From Prorocentrum cordatum (lineage: Eukaryota > Sar > Dinophyceae > Prorocentrales > Prorocentraceae), in NCBI GenBank assembly GCA_963575745.1, contig CAUYUJ010022559.1, positions 285,699 to 349,698 of the forward strand: 64,000 nt of DNA, read 5' to 3'. Below are positions 54,363 through 64,000 of the stretch, one piece after another. The notes under the pieces are model-generated. The model was not told the origin of the DNA. It ran no database searches and saw nothing but the letters and a program-made list of their open reading frames with translations. Each line of letters opens with the position of its first letter. The stretch's first letter is position 1. The position numbers and the translations under genes were made by a program.

Positions 54363-54437
54363 AGGAAGCCAATTTTGGCCCAAGAAACCCAAAGTTGTTT
54401 TAAGCCGTTTAGGCTCAAAGAACCTTTTTGGTTCAAG
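54363..54437 (+). other. tandem relict spliced leaders, three to four units
   Basis: AGGAAGCCAATTTTGGCCCAAG (split as AGGAAGCC and AATTTTGGCCCAAG), an ambiguous 20-bp unit ending TTTTAAG, CCGTTTAGGCTCAAAG, and AACCTTTTTGGTTCAAG lie head to tail. Each resembles the 3' part of DinoSL and ends in AAG. The first corresponds to the first relict of the 50.46-kb locus. Confidence 0.7.
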
Positions 54438-54448
54438 CCGTGGTGCCG

Positions 54449-54745
54449 TGTCCTTCTGGATGCAGTTTTCGGATGCTGGATATCGGTCGAGGTTCCCGAG
54501 AAGGCGCTATTTCCTTCGAAGCGTCGATCAATAACTGCGGTCGGGCAGCACAGTGGGGCGCAGCACCGCGGTTGCTCCGCGAAGGACTTAGACTAGCTGC
54601 ACACATCGTCCCAAGCCACTCAGCCACCACATTGCGAGTATCTGCGCATGCAGAAAGGGCGGGTCATGGCACCACGCGCTGTCAGTGCTCAGTGAGACGC
54701 GGGAGGCGAAGCTGGAGCCCAACGTCATCTCTCCTGCAAGCCCCT
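54449..54745 (+). pseudogene. PPR-repeat retro-pseudogene, duplicate of 50.5 kb
   Basis: The frame gives IGRGSREGAISFEASINNCG and AQWGAAPRLLREGLRLAAHI, then shifts; the next PPR unit (LSVLSETREAKLEPNVIS) is in another frame near 54,680-54,733. The first 190 bp parallel 50,512-50,700. No stop-free path covers the full repeat, so it is a pseudogene. The sequence after NVIS differs from the other copies before SatA begins. Confidence 0.75.
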
Positions 54746-54779
54746 GCGCTCGCGGAGGTGCCCATCGGTGGCAGCGGAC

Positions 54780-56460
54780 CGCCCTCCGGCGACCCCTGCG
54801 AGCCTCAGCAGGCCTCGGCGCGCCTCCAGGCTGGCCCAAGAGCGTTCCGAGACGCACCAGGAGGCCCCCAAGAGGGCCGCCAGACGGCCGAAGACTGTCC
54901 AAGTGGTTTCCAGAACGCTCCAAGTGGGCTCCGCGACGAGCCCCAAGAGAGCTCGACCACCGAAACATCGTCCCATTCCTTTGGGAAACGTGCATTTTCG
55001 CAGTTCCCGGGCTTGCCTTCTTTATAGCGTCCAAGACGGCCATACAGGGTCCCAAGATGGCCCCAGGACGGCTCCTGAGGCGCACCCTGGCGGCCCTCGG
55101 GGTAACCAAGGATGCGTCAAAAGCGGCCTGGGACGGCTCAAGACGACCCCCAGACGGTCCCCAGGCTGCTCCAGAGACGCCCAAGGCGGCCCCAGGCCGC
55201 CCCCAGACGGCCCCGACAACGCCTCCGTCAGCCTCCTCACAGCCCAAGAGGCTTCCAAAGCGCTCCAAGTGGGTTCCACGACGAGCCCCAAGAGAGCCCG
55301 AACACCGAAAACATCGTTTATTTTTTTTGGGAAACATGCATTTTCGCAGTTCCCTGGCTTGCCTTCTCCATAGCGTCCAAGACGGCCATACAGGGTCCCA
55401 AGATGGCCCCAGGACGGCTCCTGAGGCGCACCCTGGCGGCCCTCGGGGTACCCAAGGATGCGTCAAAAGCGGCCTGGGACGGCTCAAGACGACCCCCAGA
55501 CGGTCCCCAGGCTGCTCCAGAGACGCTCAAGGCGGCCCCAGGCAGCCCCCAGACGGCCCCGAAATTGCCTCCGACAGCCTCCGCACGACCCAAGAGGCTT
55601 CCAAAACGTTCCAAGTGGGCTCCACGACGAGCCTCAAGCGAGCCCCAACTCCTACATTCCTTTTGGGAAAGCGTGCATTTTCGCAGTTCCCTGGCTTGCC
55701 CTACTCATAGCGCCCAAGACGGCCATACAGGGTCCCAAGATGGCCCCAGGACGGCTCCTGAGGCGCCCCTGGCGACCCACGGAATACCCAAGGAAGCTCC
55801 AAGAGCGGCCCAGGACGGCTCAAGACGACCCCCAGACGGTCCCCAGGCTGCTTCAGAGACGCCCAAGGCGGCCCCAGGCAGCCCCCAGACGGCCCCGACA
55901 ACGCCTCCGACACCCCGTCGCACGGCCCAAGAGGCTTCCAGAACGCTCCAAGTGGGCTCCACGACGAGCCCCAAGAGAGCCCGAACACCGAAACATCGTC
56001 CCATTCCTTGGGGAAACATGCATTTTCGCAGTTCCCTGGCTTGCCTTCTTCATAGCGTCCAAGACGGCCATACAGGGTCCCAAGATGGCCCCAGGACGGC
56101 TCCTGAGGCGCACCCTGGCGGCCCACGGGGTACCCACGAATGCGTCAAAAGCGGCCCGGGACGGCTCAAGACGACCCCCAGACGGTCCCCAGGCTGCTCC
56201 AGAGACGCCCAAGGCGGCCCCAGGCAACCCGCAGACGGCCCCGACAACGCCTCAGACGGCCTCCAGATGAAGTGGGCTCCACGGCGAGCCCCAAACGAGC
56301 CCCAACACCGACAAATAGTTCCCCCCCCGGGGAAAGCACACTTGTCGCTGTTCCCAGGCTTGCACTTTTCATCGTGTCCACGACGGCCATACGGGGTCCC
56401 GAGATGGACCCAGGACGGCCAGGGCCGCCCCGGAGGCGCCCGCTGGGCCGACAGGCTGGT
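54780..56460 (+). repeat. SatA with about 345-bp higher-order repeat
   Basis: CCAAGACGGCCATACAGGG recurs at about 55,031, 55,377, 55,712 and 56,057, with a diverged fifth near 56,380. Each unit carries the insert CATTCCTT.GGGAAAC.TGCA, TTTTCGCAGTTCCC(T/G)GGCTTGC, then GGACGGCTCCTGAGGCGC. The fixed order shows amplification of a whole composite unit rather than the 10-bp repeat alone. Confidence 0.9.
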
Positions 56461-56699
56461 GGCTCAGAGTCGCCCCAGCCGACCCTGGGAGGGGTCCCGA
56501 CCCCGCCAAAGAAGAAGCAGCTCTCGATAAGCGAGTACAAGCAAAGAAAGAGAGATAGGGGGAAACGGGTTACCTCGGGCTTGAGCATGCGGAGAAGGAC
56601 GAAAACGGTGCCCCGCTCATTGGTGAGGACGACGATGCAGCAGTGTGCGCCGCCCCCATGGGGCTGGCTCGGCAGCTTGAGAAACGCGGGGCATTGGCT

Positions 56700-58065
56700 T
56701 CCAGAAGCGAACCCTGGAGCGGGCACGTGATTTAGTGGGCGATGCGCTGCCTGAGTTCCTGCGACGCCTGTCCCCTGAAAACGAGAACGGGATAAAGGCG
56801 CGCTGCTTCTCGCGCGCCCGCTACAATACGGTAGAGCCACATTGCCTCCCGCCGCCCGAGTTTAGCTTCATCCCGATGAACCTGGCGTGTGAACTGCGCG
56901 CTTGCGTGGTACTCGGGACTGGACGTAGAAGAAGCTGGTCGCCTTAGCTCGCTCAGTGATAACCCAGCGACGCGTAGTGCAGCCCACGTCCGCATATCAG
57001 GGGGTTTGGCCGAGGCGTCCGTTATTGTACAGATGTTGGATACCATGGGTTATGACAGAGTGCGGGCAGCAAGACTGTCCAGATCCATGGCGTCAACATG
57101 ACGAATGCCGATGACGACCCAAATGCTGAGCCAGAAGACTGGGGCGAGAGCTTCGGGCGCAAACCAAATGAGGACGACTATGTCGACAGACGCGTACCAG
57201 TGATGATGCCCATGGTCAGAGAGCCACTGCTGTTCCGCGCCTACAAGGGGCACTCGGCTCGAGTTTTGGACCCGTAGCGAATGTACATCAGGATCAGGCA
57301 GGATGCGGCGGCGAGGTACTCACATCAGGCAGTTGTTATCCCATTGGGCGATACAATGCCTCGATGAAAACATCTATGACTGGGCATGTCGCACCGCCAC
57401 AGGGGGACCTCCAGGGCGTTCGGCAGTGCCGTTTTCCGATTTGTCTGCCTACCCAGAATGGACCGTATCCTGCCCCAGCAGGCCCAGTCGCCACAGACCA
57501 GGAGCGGGGTTCTTATTGGGCAGTCAGGCTAGCCCAGGCGGCGCAGGAATGTACGCGCGGCGAGTTGCACGGGGAGCTGCCGACGCGGCATAGACCTGGA
57601 TGTTGGGCACCAGCTGTGGCCAGCCAGGCTTTGGACGCCAGTGTTTCTGGCCCGGGTGATCCGCGCCCGCTCTCGAAGATGCGCGCGCTCACTGTCGAGC
57701 CCCGTTTCTTCGAGAACCGGGACATGTGCATTCAACGCCATGGCCCCCTGGCGACCACAGTCCGGCCCATGGGGCGACATTCGTTAGATCTTTCGTCCTG
57801 CCGTGTCGGGGATATTGCGTATTCAGGCATCTTGGACTTCTGTTATAAGACCGTCGGTGCGCCGCGCTCAAGGTGTTCCCCGACTTCGACGCGGCTTGCA
57901 TCGACTGGACTAAACAGCACCAAGTCCTAGTACAGATACCCGATGAAGACGATGGTGATACGCTCGGTCCCATTGACAAGAGTTTGCACTCTGCGCGCCT
58001 AATGATTGGGGCGACGGCTACCTTCTGCGCAGCAGCGATTGCCGCAATCGGTGGGGGACGCTGAG
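56700..58065 (+). pseudogene. heavily frameshifted unrecognised protein gene
   Basis: Protein-like stretches succeed each other in changing frames: 56,735-56,947 (PPPEFSFIPMNLACELRA), 56,889-57,101 (GGLAEASVIVQMLDTMGYDR), 57,098-57,277 (ADDDPNAEPEDWGESFGRKP), about 57,281-57,370 (SHQAVVIPLGDTM), 57,303-57,440 (CLDENIYDWACRTATGGPPG), 57,440-57,850 (SCRVGDIAYSGILDFCYKTV) and 57,873-58,064 (DFDAACIDWTKQHQVLVQIP, ending in an Ala-rich hydrophobic tail). The start at 57,098 overlaps the preceding stop as ATGA. The composition is balanced and lacks the repeats found on both sides. I recognise no family. A decayed viral or mobile-element gene is one possibility, a disrupted host gene another. Confidence 0.4.
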
Positions 58066-58119
58066 TTGCCTCGCTTGCAGGGCACCTGCGCAGCGCGGCC
58101 CCTCCATCGCTGAATCCGA

Positions 58120-58570
58120 CGTGATCAGGCCGAAGATTGACCAGGAAATCGGCCTGGCCAAGCGGAATCGAGAGGACTATGCCCCCGATCTTGCGTCGAG
58201 GAGGTGGACGGGCTTGCCGACCGCGCGCAGGCAAGAGCACGGCGCAGATGGAAGGACGCCTGCATCGGGGGCGTGACCGTTCGCAGCGACAACGCTCTGC
58301 GAGGAAAGACTGCGCTACGCCGCAACATCATGGCGGTCTTTGCCTGGCTGCCCACGTCCCCTGATGACGAGCTACCTGTCTGGGAAAGGCAAAGAAGCTG
58401 GCTCGCAGGTGGATCAAGTTCCAGAACGTGCACCTCAAGACGCCTGCGACTGGGGAGGACGCAGTCGCCCCACTGCGGATATGGTGGCCGCGCATCATCA
58501 GGAAGATGCTGAGCGTAAGAGGCTATGCCATTCAGGGCCCTTTTGATTGGGGCTACGACCTTCCATAGGA
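58120..58570 (+). pseudogene. second frameshifted unrecognised coding stretch
   Basis: Successive frames give PKIDQEIGLAKRNREDYAPD (58,130-58,195), then NALRGKTALRRNIMAVFAWL (58,290-58,350), then RRWIKFQNVHLKTPATGEDA and MLSVRGYAIQGPFDWGYDLP ending at a TAG near 58,568. The Trp/Arg/Lys-rich composition looks like a folded protein. It may continue the preceding pseudogene or be a second cistron. No family recognised. Confidence 0.35.
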
Positions 58571-58592
58571 ACGCCATCATGAAGGTCCTAGC

Positions 58593-59237
58593 ATGGGGTG
58601 GCTTGCGCGGCGTGCCACTTCCCCGCGGGCCGCTGAAGCCGAACCGCTCAGTCCATTGAAAGCTGCCATGGGACAGGAAATCGAGGGCCACTGGCCGCGG
58701 GCAGAATTGCCGAGAGCTCCAATTCCGACAGCGCGCGAAGCGAGGGCCCGGACACCACCCGACTACGTCGGAGCCGGCGCCTCCTCTCGGGCGCAATCCG
58801 CCACAGAAGCAAAGAGGCCGATCTCCAACAGGCCCGAGGGCCGCTCTGCGGCAGCAAGGATGTCGGACGACGCCGAGGGCAAGGGCAGGGAGAGCGAGAA
58901 CGACGGCAAGTGGGCCAAGAGGCCAATCAGCCGCGCGCCAGAAGATCAACGGGAATCCAGGCGACGCCGAGCTGAGAGCCGTCTCAGGGGGACACGTCCT
59001 CACGCGCAGGGCTTGCCTCTTCAAGTTCCGCTACGGCCGCGAGGCCGCCGGCGGCCAGATATTTCCGGCTGGGCGCGCCCTGGCGCATTGAGGCAGGCAC
59101 CTCGCGGCGCCGCGCGGATGATGCCCTTCCGCGGCGTGCGCGCACCGATTGCGGGATGCGGATTTCTCTACTCCGTGGCAGGCGAGTGCCAGGAACAGGT
59201 GGTCGTCTTGGAGCTGGAGCTCAGGCAACTGGCATAG
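58593..59237 (+). CDS. intact 214-codon ORF, unknown
   Basis: ATG at 58,593, TAG at 59,235. Arg/Ala/Glu-rich central part (residues about 50-140), more mixed C-terminal 40 residues (MMPFRGVRAPIAGCGFLYSV, then QEQVVVLELELRQLA). No known motif, signal peptide or membrane segment. A 299-codon frame is open on the opposite strand (58,125-59,024), so openness alone is weak evidence. It directly follows the two broken frames and could be the 3' part of the same element. Confidence 0.25.
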   Translation: MGWLARRATSPRAAEAEPLSPLKAAMGQEIEGHWPRAELPRAPIPTAREARARTPPDYVGAGASSRAQSATEAKRPISNRPEGRSAAARMSDDAEGKGRESENDGKWAKRPISRAPEDQRESRRRRAESRLRGTRPHAQGLPLQVPLRPRGRRRPDISGWARPGALRQAPRGAARMMPFRGVRAPIAGCGFLYSVAGECQEQVVVLELELRQLA

Positions 59238-59456
59238 TGACAACAGCTGGACCCGCGACGACTACAGTTGGGGGTGAGAGGAGGGACGCGCGGCTATGCT
59301 GCAGGTACTTCTTCGAGGGGAACAATGGCGGTTCGAGTGCGTTCAGAACGGATGACGTGAGCCGCCCGGCACCCAGGTGCAATGCGTTGAGTGTCCCAGA
59401 GCGCTGTCTGCCAGGTAGCGGGAGTGCTGCCAGCCGGGCGCGGCGCGACGGGCCGC

Positions 59457-59464
59457 TATATAAG
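59457..59464 (+). promoter_or_regulatory. TATA-like box TATATAAG
   Basis: CTATATAAGCG in a GC-rich context. Dinoflagellate genes usually lack TATA boxes, so its presence near a second one is unusual. No transcript start can be shown. Confidence 0.25.
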
Positions 59465-59578
59465 CGAATTTGGGGCGTTGGCAAATCGTTAACGTCCACC
59501 TGCGCGATTGGAGCTCGCCGGGGAGGCCGCGGGGGTTGTTGATGTAGCCACGCCCCTGCCATTGCTCAGTGATATTCG

Positions 59579-59588
59579 TATATAAATA
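59579..59588 (+). promoter_or_regulatory. TATA-like box TATATAAATA
   Basis: GTATATAAATACCCG is close to the classical TATA consensus. It lies 96 bp upstream of the ATG at 59,675, which sits in the context CGCCATGG. Spacing and context suit a polymerase II promoter of another eukaryote or a virus. Confidence 0.35.
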
Positions 59589-59674
59589 CCCGCAGCTGTC
59601 TTGGCCGCGATCAGGTAAAAAGCTGAGCGCTTGCCCGCCCGCCTGAGCTCAACGGCACAACATCACATCTCGCC

Positions 59675-59737
59675 ATGGCTACAAAGAGTACATCACCGAT
59701 TCACCACTTGAACCTCAGCAAGATATTACTACAATAA
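59675..59737 (+). CDS. 20-codon ORF after the TATA-like box
   Basis: MATKSTSPIHHLNLSKILLQ then TAA. It is the first ATG after the TATAAATA box. Too short to judge; either a leader peptide-like ORF or the start of a gene whose reading frame has been destroyed. Confidence 0.15.
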   Translation: MATKSTSPIHHLNLSKILLQ

Positions 59738-59896
59738 GAACAAGAAGAATAACAACATGATCAAGAAGCACACTTATTGCCGATAAGTCGGGCTGCGAAA
59801 GCTTCCCTCCTGACGCAGAACTGGCAAACTACTTCAGAACCGTTGGATGCGGAGGCGGGGGGGGGGGGACATGATTAAGGTATGTGCCGGCCTTTA

Positions 59897-59977
59897 GTAC
59901 CTGGCGGGCGCCTATTCCTTGTGTTACTATTGTCTTTGCTTTGCATTCCAGTATGTTCCACGGCGCCCGCCAGGTAC
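59897..59977. repeat. 81-bp foldback with perfect 16-bp arms
   Basis: GTACCTGGCGGGCGCC at 59,897-59,912 and GGCGCCCGCCAGGTAC at 59,962-59,977 are exact complements around a 49-bp loop. Confidence 0.85.
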
Positions 59978-60001
59978 ACTGTGAACTGAATCGCGTGCGC
60001 G

Positions 60002-60036
60002 CCTGTTATATATGTATGTATATATATATATATATG

Positions 60037-60078
<42 letters not shown>
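60002..60078 (+). repeat. TA dinucleotide microsatellite
   Basis: TATATA/TATGTA tract. Confidence 0.95.
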
Positions 60079-60081
<3 letters not shown>

Positions 60082-60129
60082 CCCAGTCAAAAACGCCACA
60101 ACTTCGCGCCTAGGTCGGACTAGCGTAAA

Positions 60130-60335
60130 AAAAGAGGGAGGAGGAGGATGGGAAGGAGCAGGACGAGGACGAAGAGGAAGAGGAGCTCGTAGGAGTAGGA
60201 AGAGTCGGAGGAGGAGGAGGAGGAGGAGGAGGAGGAGGAGGAGGAGGAGGAGGAGAAGGAGGAGGAGGAGGAGGAGGAGGAGGAGGAAGAGGAGGAGCTC
60301 GAGGAGGAGGAGGAGGAGAAGGAGGAGGAGGGCGA
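60130..60335 (+). repeat. GGA trinucleotide array
   Basis: GGA-rich throughout, densest at 60,208-60,300. Confidence 0.9.
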
Positions 60336-60347
60336 CGACGACGACGA

Positions 60348-60485
60348 CGACGGTGCCACCGCGAAAATGTGGCGGCCGACGGCGGCGCCTGCACGCCAGG
60401 GGGCCCCACGGGCGACGCCGAGAGGCAACGCGAGTTGCAGCGGCTGTCGGCCGACCTCGGGCTGCTGGAGGCCACGGTGGCGGAG
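60348..60485 (+). CDS. possible exon with short coiled-coil segment
   Basis: The frame reads ENVAADGGACTPGGPTGDAE followed by RQRELQRLSADLGLLEATVA, a heptad-like helix, with almost all third positions G or C. It ends at GTGGCGGAG followed by GTGAAG, a good 5' splice-site match, at 60,485. Upstream it merges with a GAC run and the GGA array, which in another frame would be an acidic Glu/Asp tract, so the 5' limit and a possible frameshift are unclear. No family recognised. Confidence 0.35.
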
Positions 60486-61164
60486 GTGAAGGCCCCGAGT
60501 GGGAATCCCCAGGGCCACCTTCTCGTCCAGAGTTTCGTTTCGGACGGCTACGGCCTCCCGCCGTGGCATTCGATCTGTTCCCCCGCGCGGGCACGTTTGG
60601 GTCCCTCCCCTCCCCTCCCGTCCCCGCCGCGCCCTTCGTGCAGGGCCTCGGGCCTCGCCGCCGCGGGCGCGCGGCGGGGGCGGGGCGGTGGCCTGGAGGG
60701 CGGCCCTCGACCTCGCCCTCGGCGCCGCGCCCGCCAGTCGTGCCACGCCGGCGGGGGGGGGGCCAGCGCCGGGGGGCCACAGGCTTCGGGGGGCCGCGAG
60801 GGGGACAGGGTGGGCATCCAGGGGGCCGCCCAGGGGCCACGAGGGCCAGCCCGCAGGCTTGGAGCTTTCGACCCGGATGCGGTCGGGAGCTCGGGGATAG
60901 CGTGTCGTTCCGCCGGTTCTGGCCCAGCGCATGTCGGCGCTGCCCCCACGCGTCAAGGTCCCGAGCTTTCTCGAGTCTCCCGCCCCGCGGAGCGGAGCGA
61001 CTAGCGCGTCGCTGGGCCGCGGCGACGCGCTTTGCAGAAGCTCCCGGCCGTAGCCCCACCCCGTCGAGGAGCCTGCGGATTCACCATAATGGGCCAGTCG
61101 CCGGTTTACTGGCGATGTATCGCCGATTCCAGGTTGGTGTTCCCCCCCCCCTCCTCGCTGAGCC
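60486..61164. other. GC-rich spacer, no gene supported
   Basis: Open frames on both strands without distinct coding bias. A short CGATGTATCGCCGATTCC fragment of the 10,395 family lies near 61,112. Confidence 0.4.
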
Positions 61165-62081
61165 AGAGTGAAGGGGCCGAACGATCATTCATTGTCCCTG
61201 GGTGCGTGGCTGAAGTGGGGATCCGTGGTGAGGATTCTGCTTGCTGCGTTGTTCGTTGTTCGTTGTTCGTTGTTGTTGTTGTTGTTGGTGTTGTTGTTGT
61301 TGTTGCTGCTGCTGTTGTTGTTGTTGTTGGTGTTGTTGTTGTTGTTGTTGTTGTTGTTTGTTTGTTTGTTTGTTTGTTTGTTTGTTTGTTTGTTTGTTTG
61401 TTTGTTTGTTTGTTTGTTTGTTTGTTTGTTTGTTGTCGTCGTCCCACCCGCGACCCACCCCGCAACCCACCCCGCAACCCACCCCGCAACCCACCCGCGA
61501 CCCAACCCGCGACCCACCTCGCGACCCATGTGCGACCCCCCCGCGACCCACCCGCGACCCACCCCACGACCCACCCGCGACCCACCCGCGACCCACCCGC
61601 GACCCAAACCGCGACCCACCCGCGACCCACCTCGCGACCCACCCGCGACCCACACGCGACCCACTTGCGACCCACCCGCGACCCACCCCGCGGCCCACCC
61701 GCGACCGCGACCCACCCGCGACCAACAGCGACCCACCCGGACCCACCCGCGACCCACACGCGACCCATGTGCGTGCGACCGACCCGCGACCCACACGCGA
61801 CCCACCCGCGACCCACCCGCGACCCACCCGCGACACCCACCCGCTACCCACCCGCGACCCACCCGCGACCCACCTCGCGACCCATGTGCGACCCACCCGC
61901 GACCCACTTGCGACCCTCCCGCGACCCACCTCGCGACCCACCCGCGACCCTCCCGCGACCCTCCCGCGACCCAACAGCGACCCACCCGCGACTCACCCGC
62001 GACCCATGTGCGACCCACCCGCGACCCACCCGCGACCTCCCACCGCCCCCTCACTCTTATCCGCATCTGCGGGGTGCTACG
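61165..62081 (+). mobile_element. TSE copy D, with TTTG expansion and short 3' block
   Basis: AGAGTGAAGGGG left end, GGTCATTCA-type block as CGATCATTCATTGTCCCTGG, TTG array, 20-odd TTTG units (61,358-61,432), TCGTCGTCCC, about 590 bp of CCACCCGCGACC satellite, then CCGCCCCCTCACTCTTATCC and GGGGTGCTACG. It lacks the long 3' block of copies A-C, so the satellite reaches almost to the terminus. Confidence 0.85.
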
Positions 62082-62191
62082 TATACTGCGCGCCGCGAGG
62101 CAGGGTGAATAACATCCTGCGGGTTGAACGCTCAGGGGCGCGCTGAATCCTGTGGAACACGATCCGCGTCAGGGGGTGTGGGGGGGTGGGT

Positions 62192-62489
<298 letters not shown>

Positions 62490-62559
62490 GGTGTGTGTGT
62501 GTGTGGTTGGGGGTGGGGGGGGCAAATTTGATGGGCACCCCAACGCGAGCGCGCATGCT

Positions 62560-63030
62560 GAGGCCGTATGCGAAGCTCCCAGTAGAGCACGATCCGCGTG
62601 TGGGTTTCGCCACGATGAGCGGCGGAACAACATGCGAGCTCTGCCACTGGTCGTCTGGGTGGAGCTCCCTGCCGTTTTGGGCACGACACTTGTGAGAGGT
62701 GCGCCTGCATGGGCGAAGGGGTGTGCGTGAGGCCTTGGGAATTGGGGACGTGGGTGGAAGTCCATGTGGGGCATGGACCCTGTGAGGGTTGTGTCGAAGG
62801 TGGCTGGGGGGTTGGCATGCGAACCTTCCCACGGTGGAGCTCCCTGTGCGACACGAAACGTTCGAGAGGTCGGCTGAACTGGGCGGGGTGGCGGCCTGCG
62901 AACTTGTCCGCAGGGGCTGTAGGCGGAGCTCCCTGTGGGGCACGAAGCTTGTGAGGGGTGTGCCGAAATGGGAGCGGGGCGACATACGAACTTGTCTAGT
63001 GGAGCTCCCTGTGCGGCACGAGTCATGAGT
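62560..63030 (-). repeat. MS78-like tandem repeat, minus orientation
   Basis: GGAGCTCCCTGTGCGGCACGA, GGAGCTCCCTGTGGGGCACG and GTGAGGGGTGTGCCGAAATG are complements of the motif at 48.5-48.7 kb. Steps are roughly 80-115 bp. Confidence 0.75.
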
Positions 63031-63779
63031 GCGCCTCAATCGGTGGGGCGGCGGCATGCGGTCTTGCAAACTGGGGCTTCATGGCTGGTTCTGGGAAAAG
63101 GGCCATATAGTCTAGGACCTGTGTTCCTCTGGACCCGTTTCCTTCATGCCAGTCTTCGGACGCGAGTGAGTGTGAGCGTCCAGAGATCCGACGCAGTGGC
63201 GACAAACTTCTGACTCGAGCTGTTCAAGACGTTGGGTGCTTGGGTGCGCCGGCGGCTTGTCATTTCGAGCCGTCCCCTTGAGGGCCGACGACGACGGAAA
63301 ACGGGCCGCCACGATCTGACCTCTGCGACGCCCAGATCTGAGGGCAGGAGCGGGGAGCGCCTCGTTTCCGTCCGCGCTTAATCGGCATCGTCTTCGGTCG
63401 AGAACTTTTGGGGCAGCGTGTCGCTCCGCCCGTGCTGGCCCACCATGCTTCGGCGCGACACGCCATCCACTTCCCGGTCCCCAGACGTCTACGTCCCGAG
63501 CCTTTACGAGCCTCGTCGAGCCTCCCGCCCCCCGGCGCAGAGCGTCACGCGATCCGCTCGCATCGCATATGTAGCGCGTCGTTGGGCAAGCCGCGGCGGC
63601 ACGCCGTGCCAACATGTCCATCCCCACCCCCACTGGGCCATGGCATCTCAGCCCAAAGAGCCCACCATTTCCGAGGGGGGGCAGGCCCCGCGAGAGGCGA
63701 CGGGACAGGCACGTGACCCCGTCTGTGCGGGGAAGTCCGCCGGTGGGTCCGAGGCCACCCTGAGATCCAGCGTTGAGAG
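63031..63779. other. spacer, no gene supported
   Basis: GC-rich with overlapping frames on both strands. 63,250-63,500 has GD-like words but no clear copy. Confidence 0.4.
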
Positions 63780-63915
63780 ACAATCGTCAAGAAGCCCACA
63801 GCCCTGGGCCCCACTTGAGCTGCCGCATTTTCCGAGTCGGCTCGATCTGTGGCGGTCCCAGGGCCAGAAGCAGGGCAAACTCGCCCGTTTCGAACAGATC
63901 GCGACGCCGTCGGGG
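63780..63915 (-). repeat. SDR1 copy 9
   Basis: On the minus strand: TTTGCCCTGCTTCTGGCCC, GGGACCGCCACAGATCGAGC, CGACTCGGAAAATGCGGCAG. Diverged. The last 85 bp of the window hold nothing assignable. Confidence 0.5.
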
Positions 63916-64000
63916 CCAGGCATCGATTATAGTGGAAGCCCATGCCAAGGAGCACCCTGCTTGCCCCCGGAGTGCCCTGGGTTTCTTGGGTTTCGATGGT

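Noticed and set aside
58125-59024. 299-codon open frame on the minus strand
   Set aside because: Its composition is erratic, it overlaps better plus-strand segments, and it has no recognisable motif.

Overview
The window looks like gene-poor nuclear DNA of a dinoflagellate. Three independent signs point there. First, relict spliced-leader (DinoSL) sequences precede coding stretches at 19,355, 47,376, 50,464 and 54,363. Second, there are pentatricopeptide-like (PPR) pieces of the 'ISACEKG..WQRA' type that is common in dinoflagellate proteins. Third, GC content is very high, coding islands are short with G/C-ended codons, and satellite and foldback repeats dominate. A GC-rich genus such as Prorocentrum would fit, but the sequence alone does not fix the genus. 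There is no bacterial or organellar gene organisation, and I found no tRNA, rRNA or CRISPR array.

Layout. 0-19 kb is almost entirely repeats: a CCCAAGACGG satellite (SatA), degenerate minisatellites, foldback elements at 8,965 and 10,828, a GCCTCA hexamer array, a 73-bp array and a 78-bp array (MS78). 19.35-20.2 kb holds a relict spliced leader, a start-proximal coding stretch and a possible second exon. 20.3-22.1 kb is a truncated composite of a terminal-inverted-repeat element (called TSE here). 22-33 kb is a patchwork of a short dispersed repeat (SDR1), foldback elements (FB1) and three small TIR families (MITE-A, MITE-B, MITE-C), several with clean 4-bp target duplications, plus a 101-codon terminal exon at 29.3 kb. 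33.4-36.25 kb is a duplicated block of ATCGATCTCACT, GGGACACC and CAT arrays. 37-43 kb is GC-rich tandem DNA. 43.1-46.85 kb carries three TSE copies in +, -, + order, separated by ATGT-type microsatellites; a fourth full copy lies at 61.2 kb.

47.4-56.5 kb is the most gene-like segment. It holds an SL-marked retrocopy with an Asp tract and a PPR motif (47,376-48,333), then a tandem duplication of about 4 kb. Each copy runs MS78-like DNA, R83 repeat, GGA array, tandem relict spliced leaders, PPR pseudogene, SatA. This is evidence that trans-spliced mRNAs were repeatedly reinserted and then duplicated as DNA.

56.6-59.75 kb is a compositionally distinct, low-repeat island with one or two heavily frameshifted reading frames, one intact but unrecognised 214-codon ORF, and two TATA-like boxes, which are unexpected in a dinoflagellate. 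The last 4 kb contain TA, GGA, TTTG and GT microsatellites, a possible coiled-coil exon, TSE copy D and another MS78-like array. No metabolic pathway or operon can be inferred; the gene content is fragments and retrocopies.
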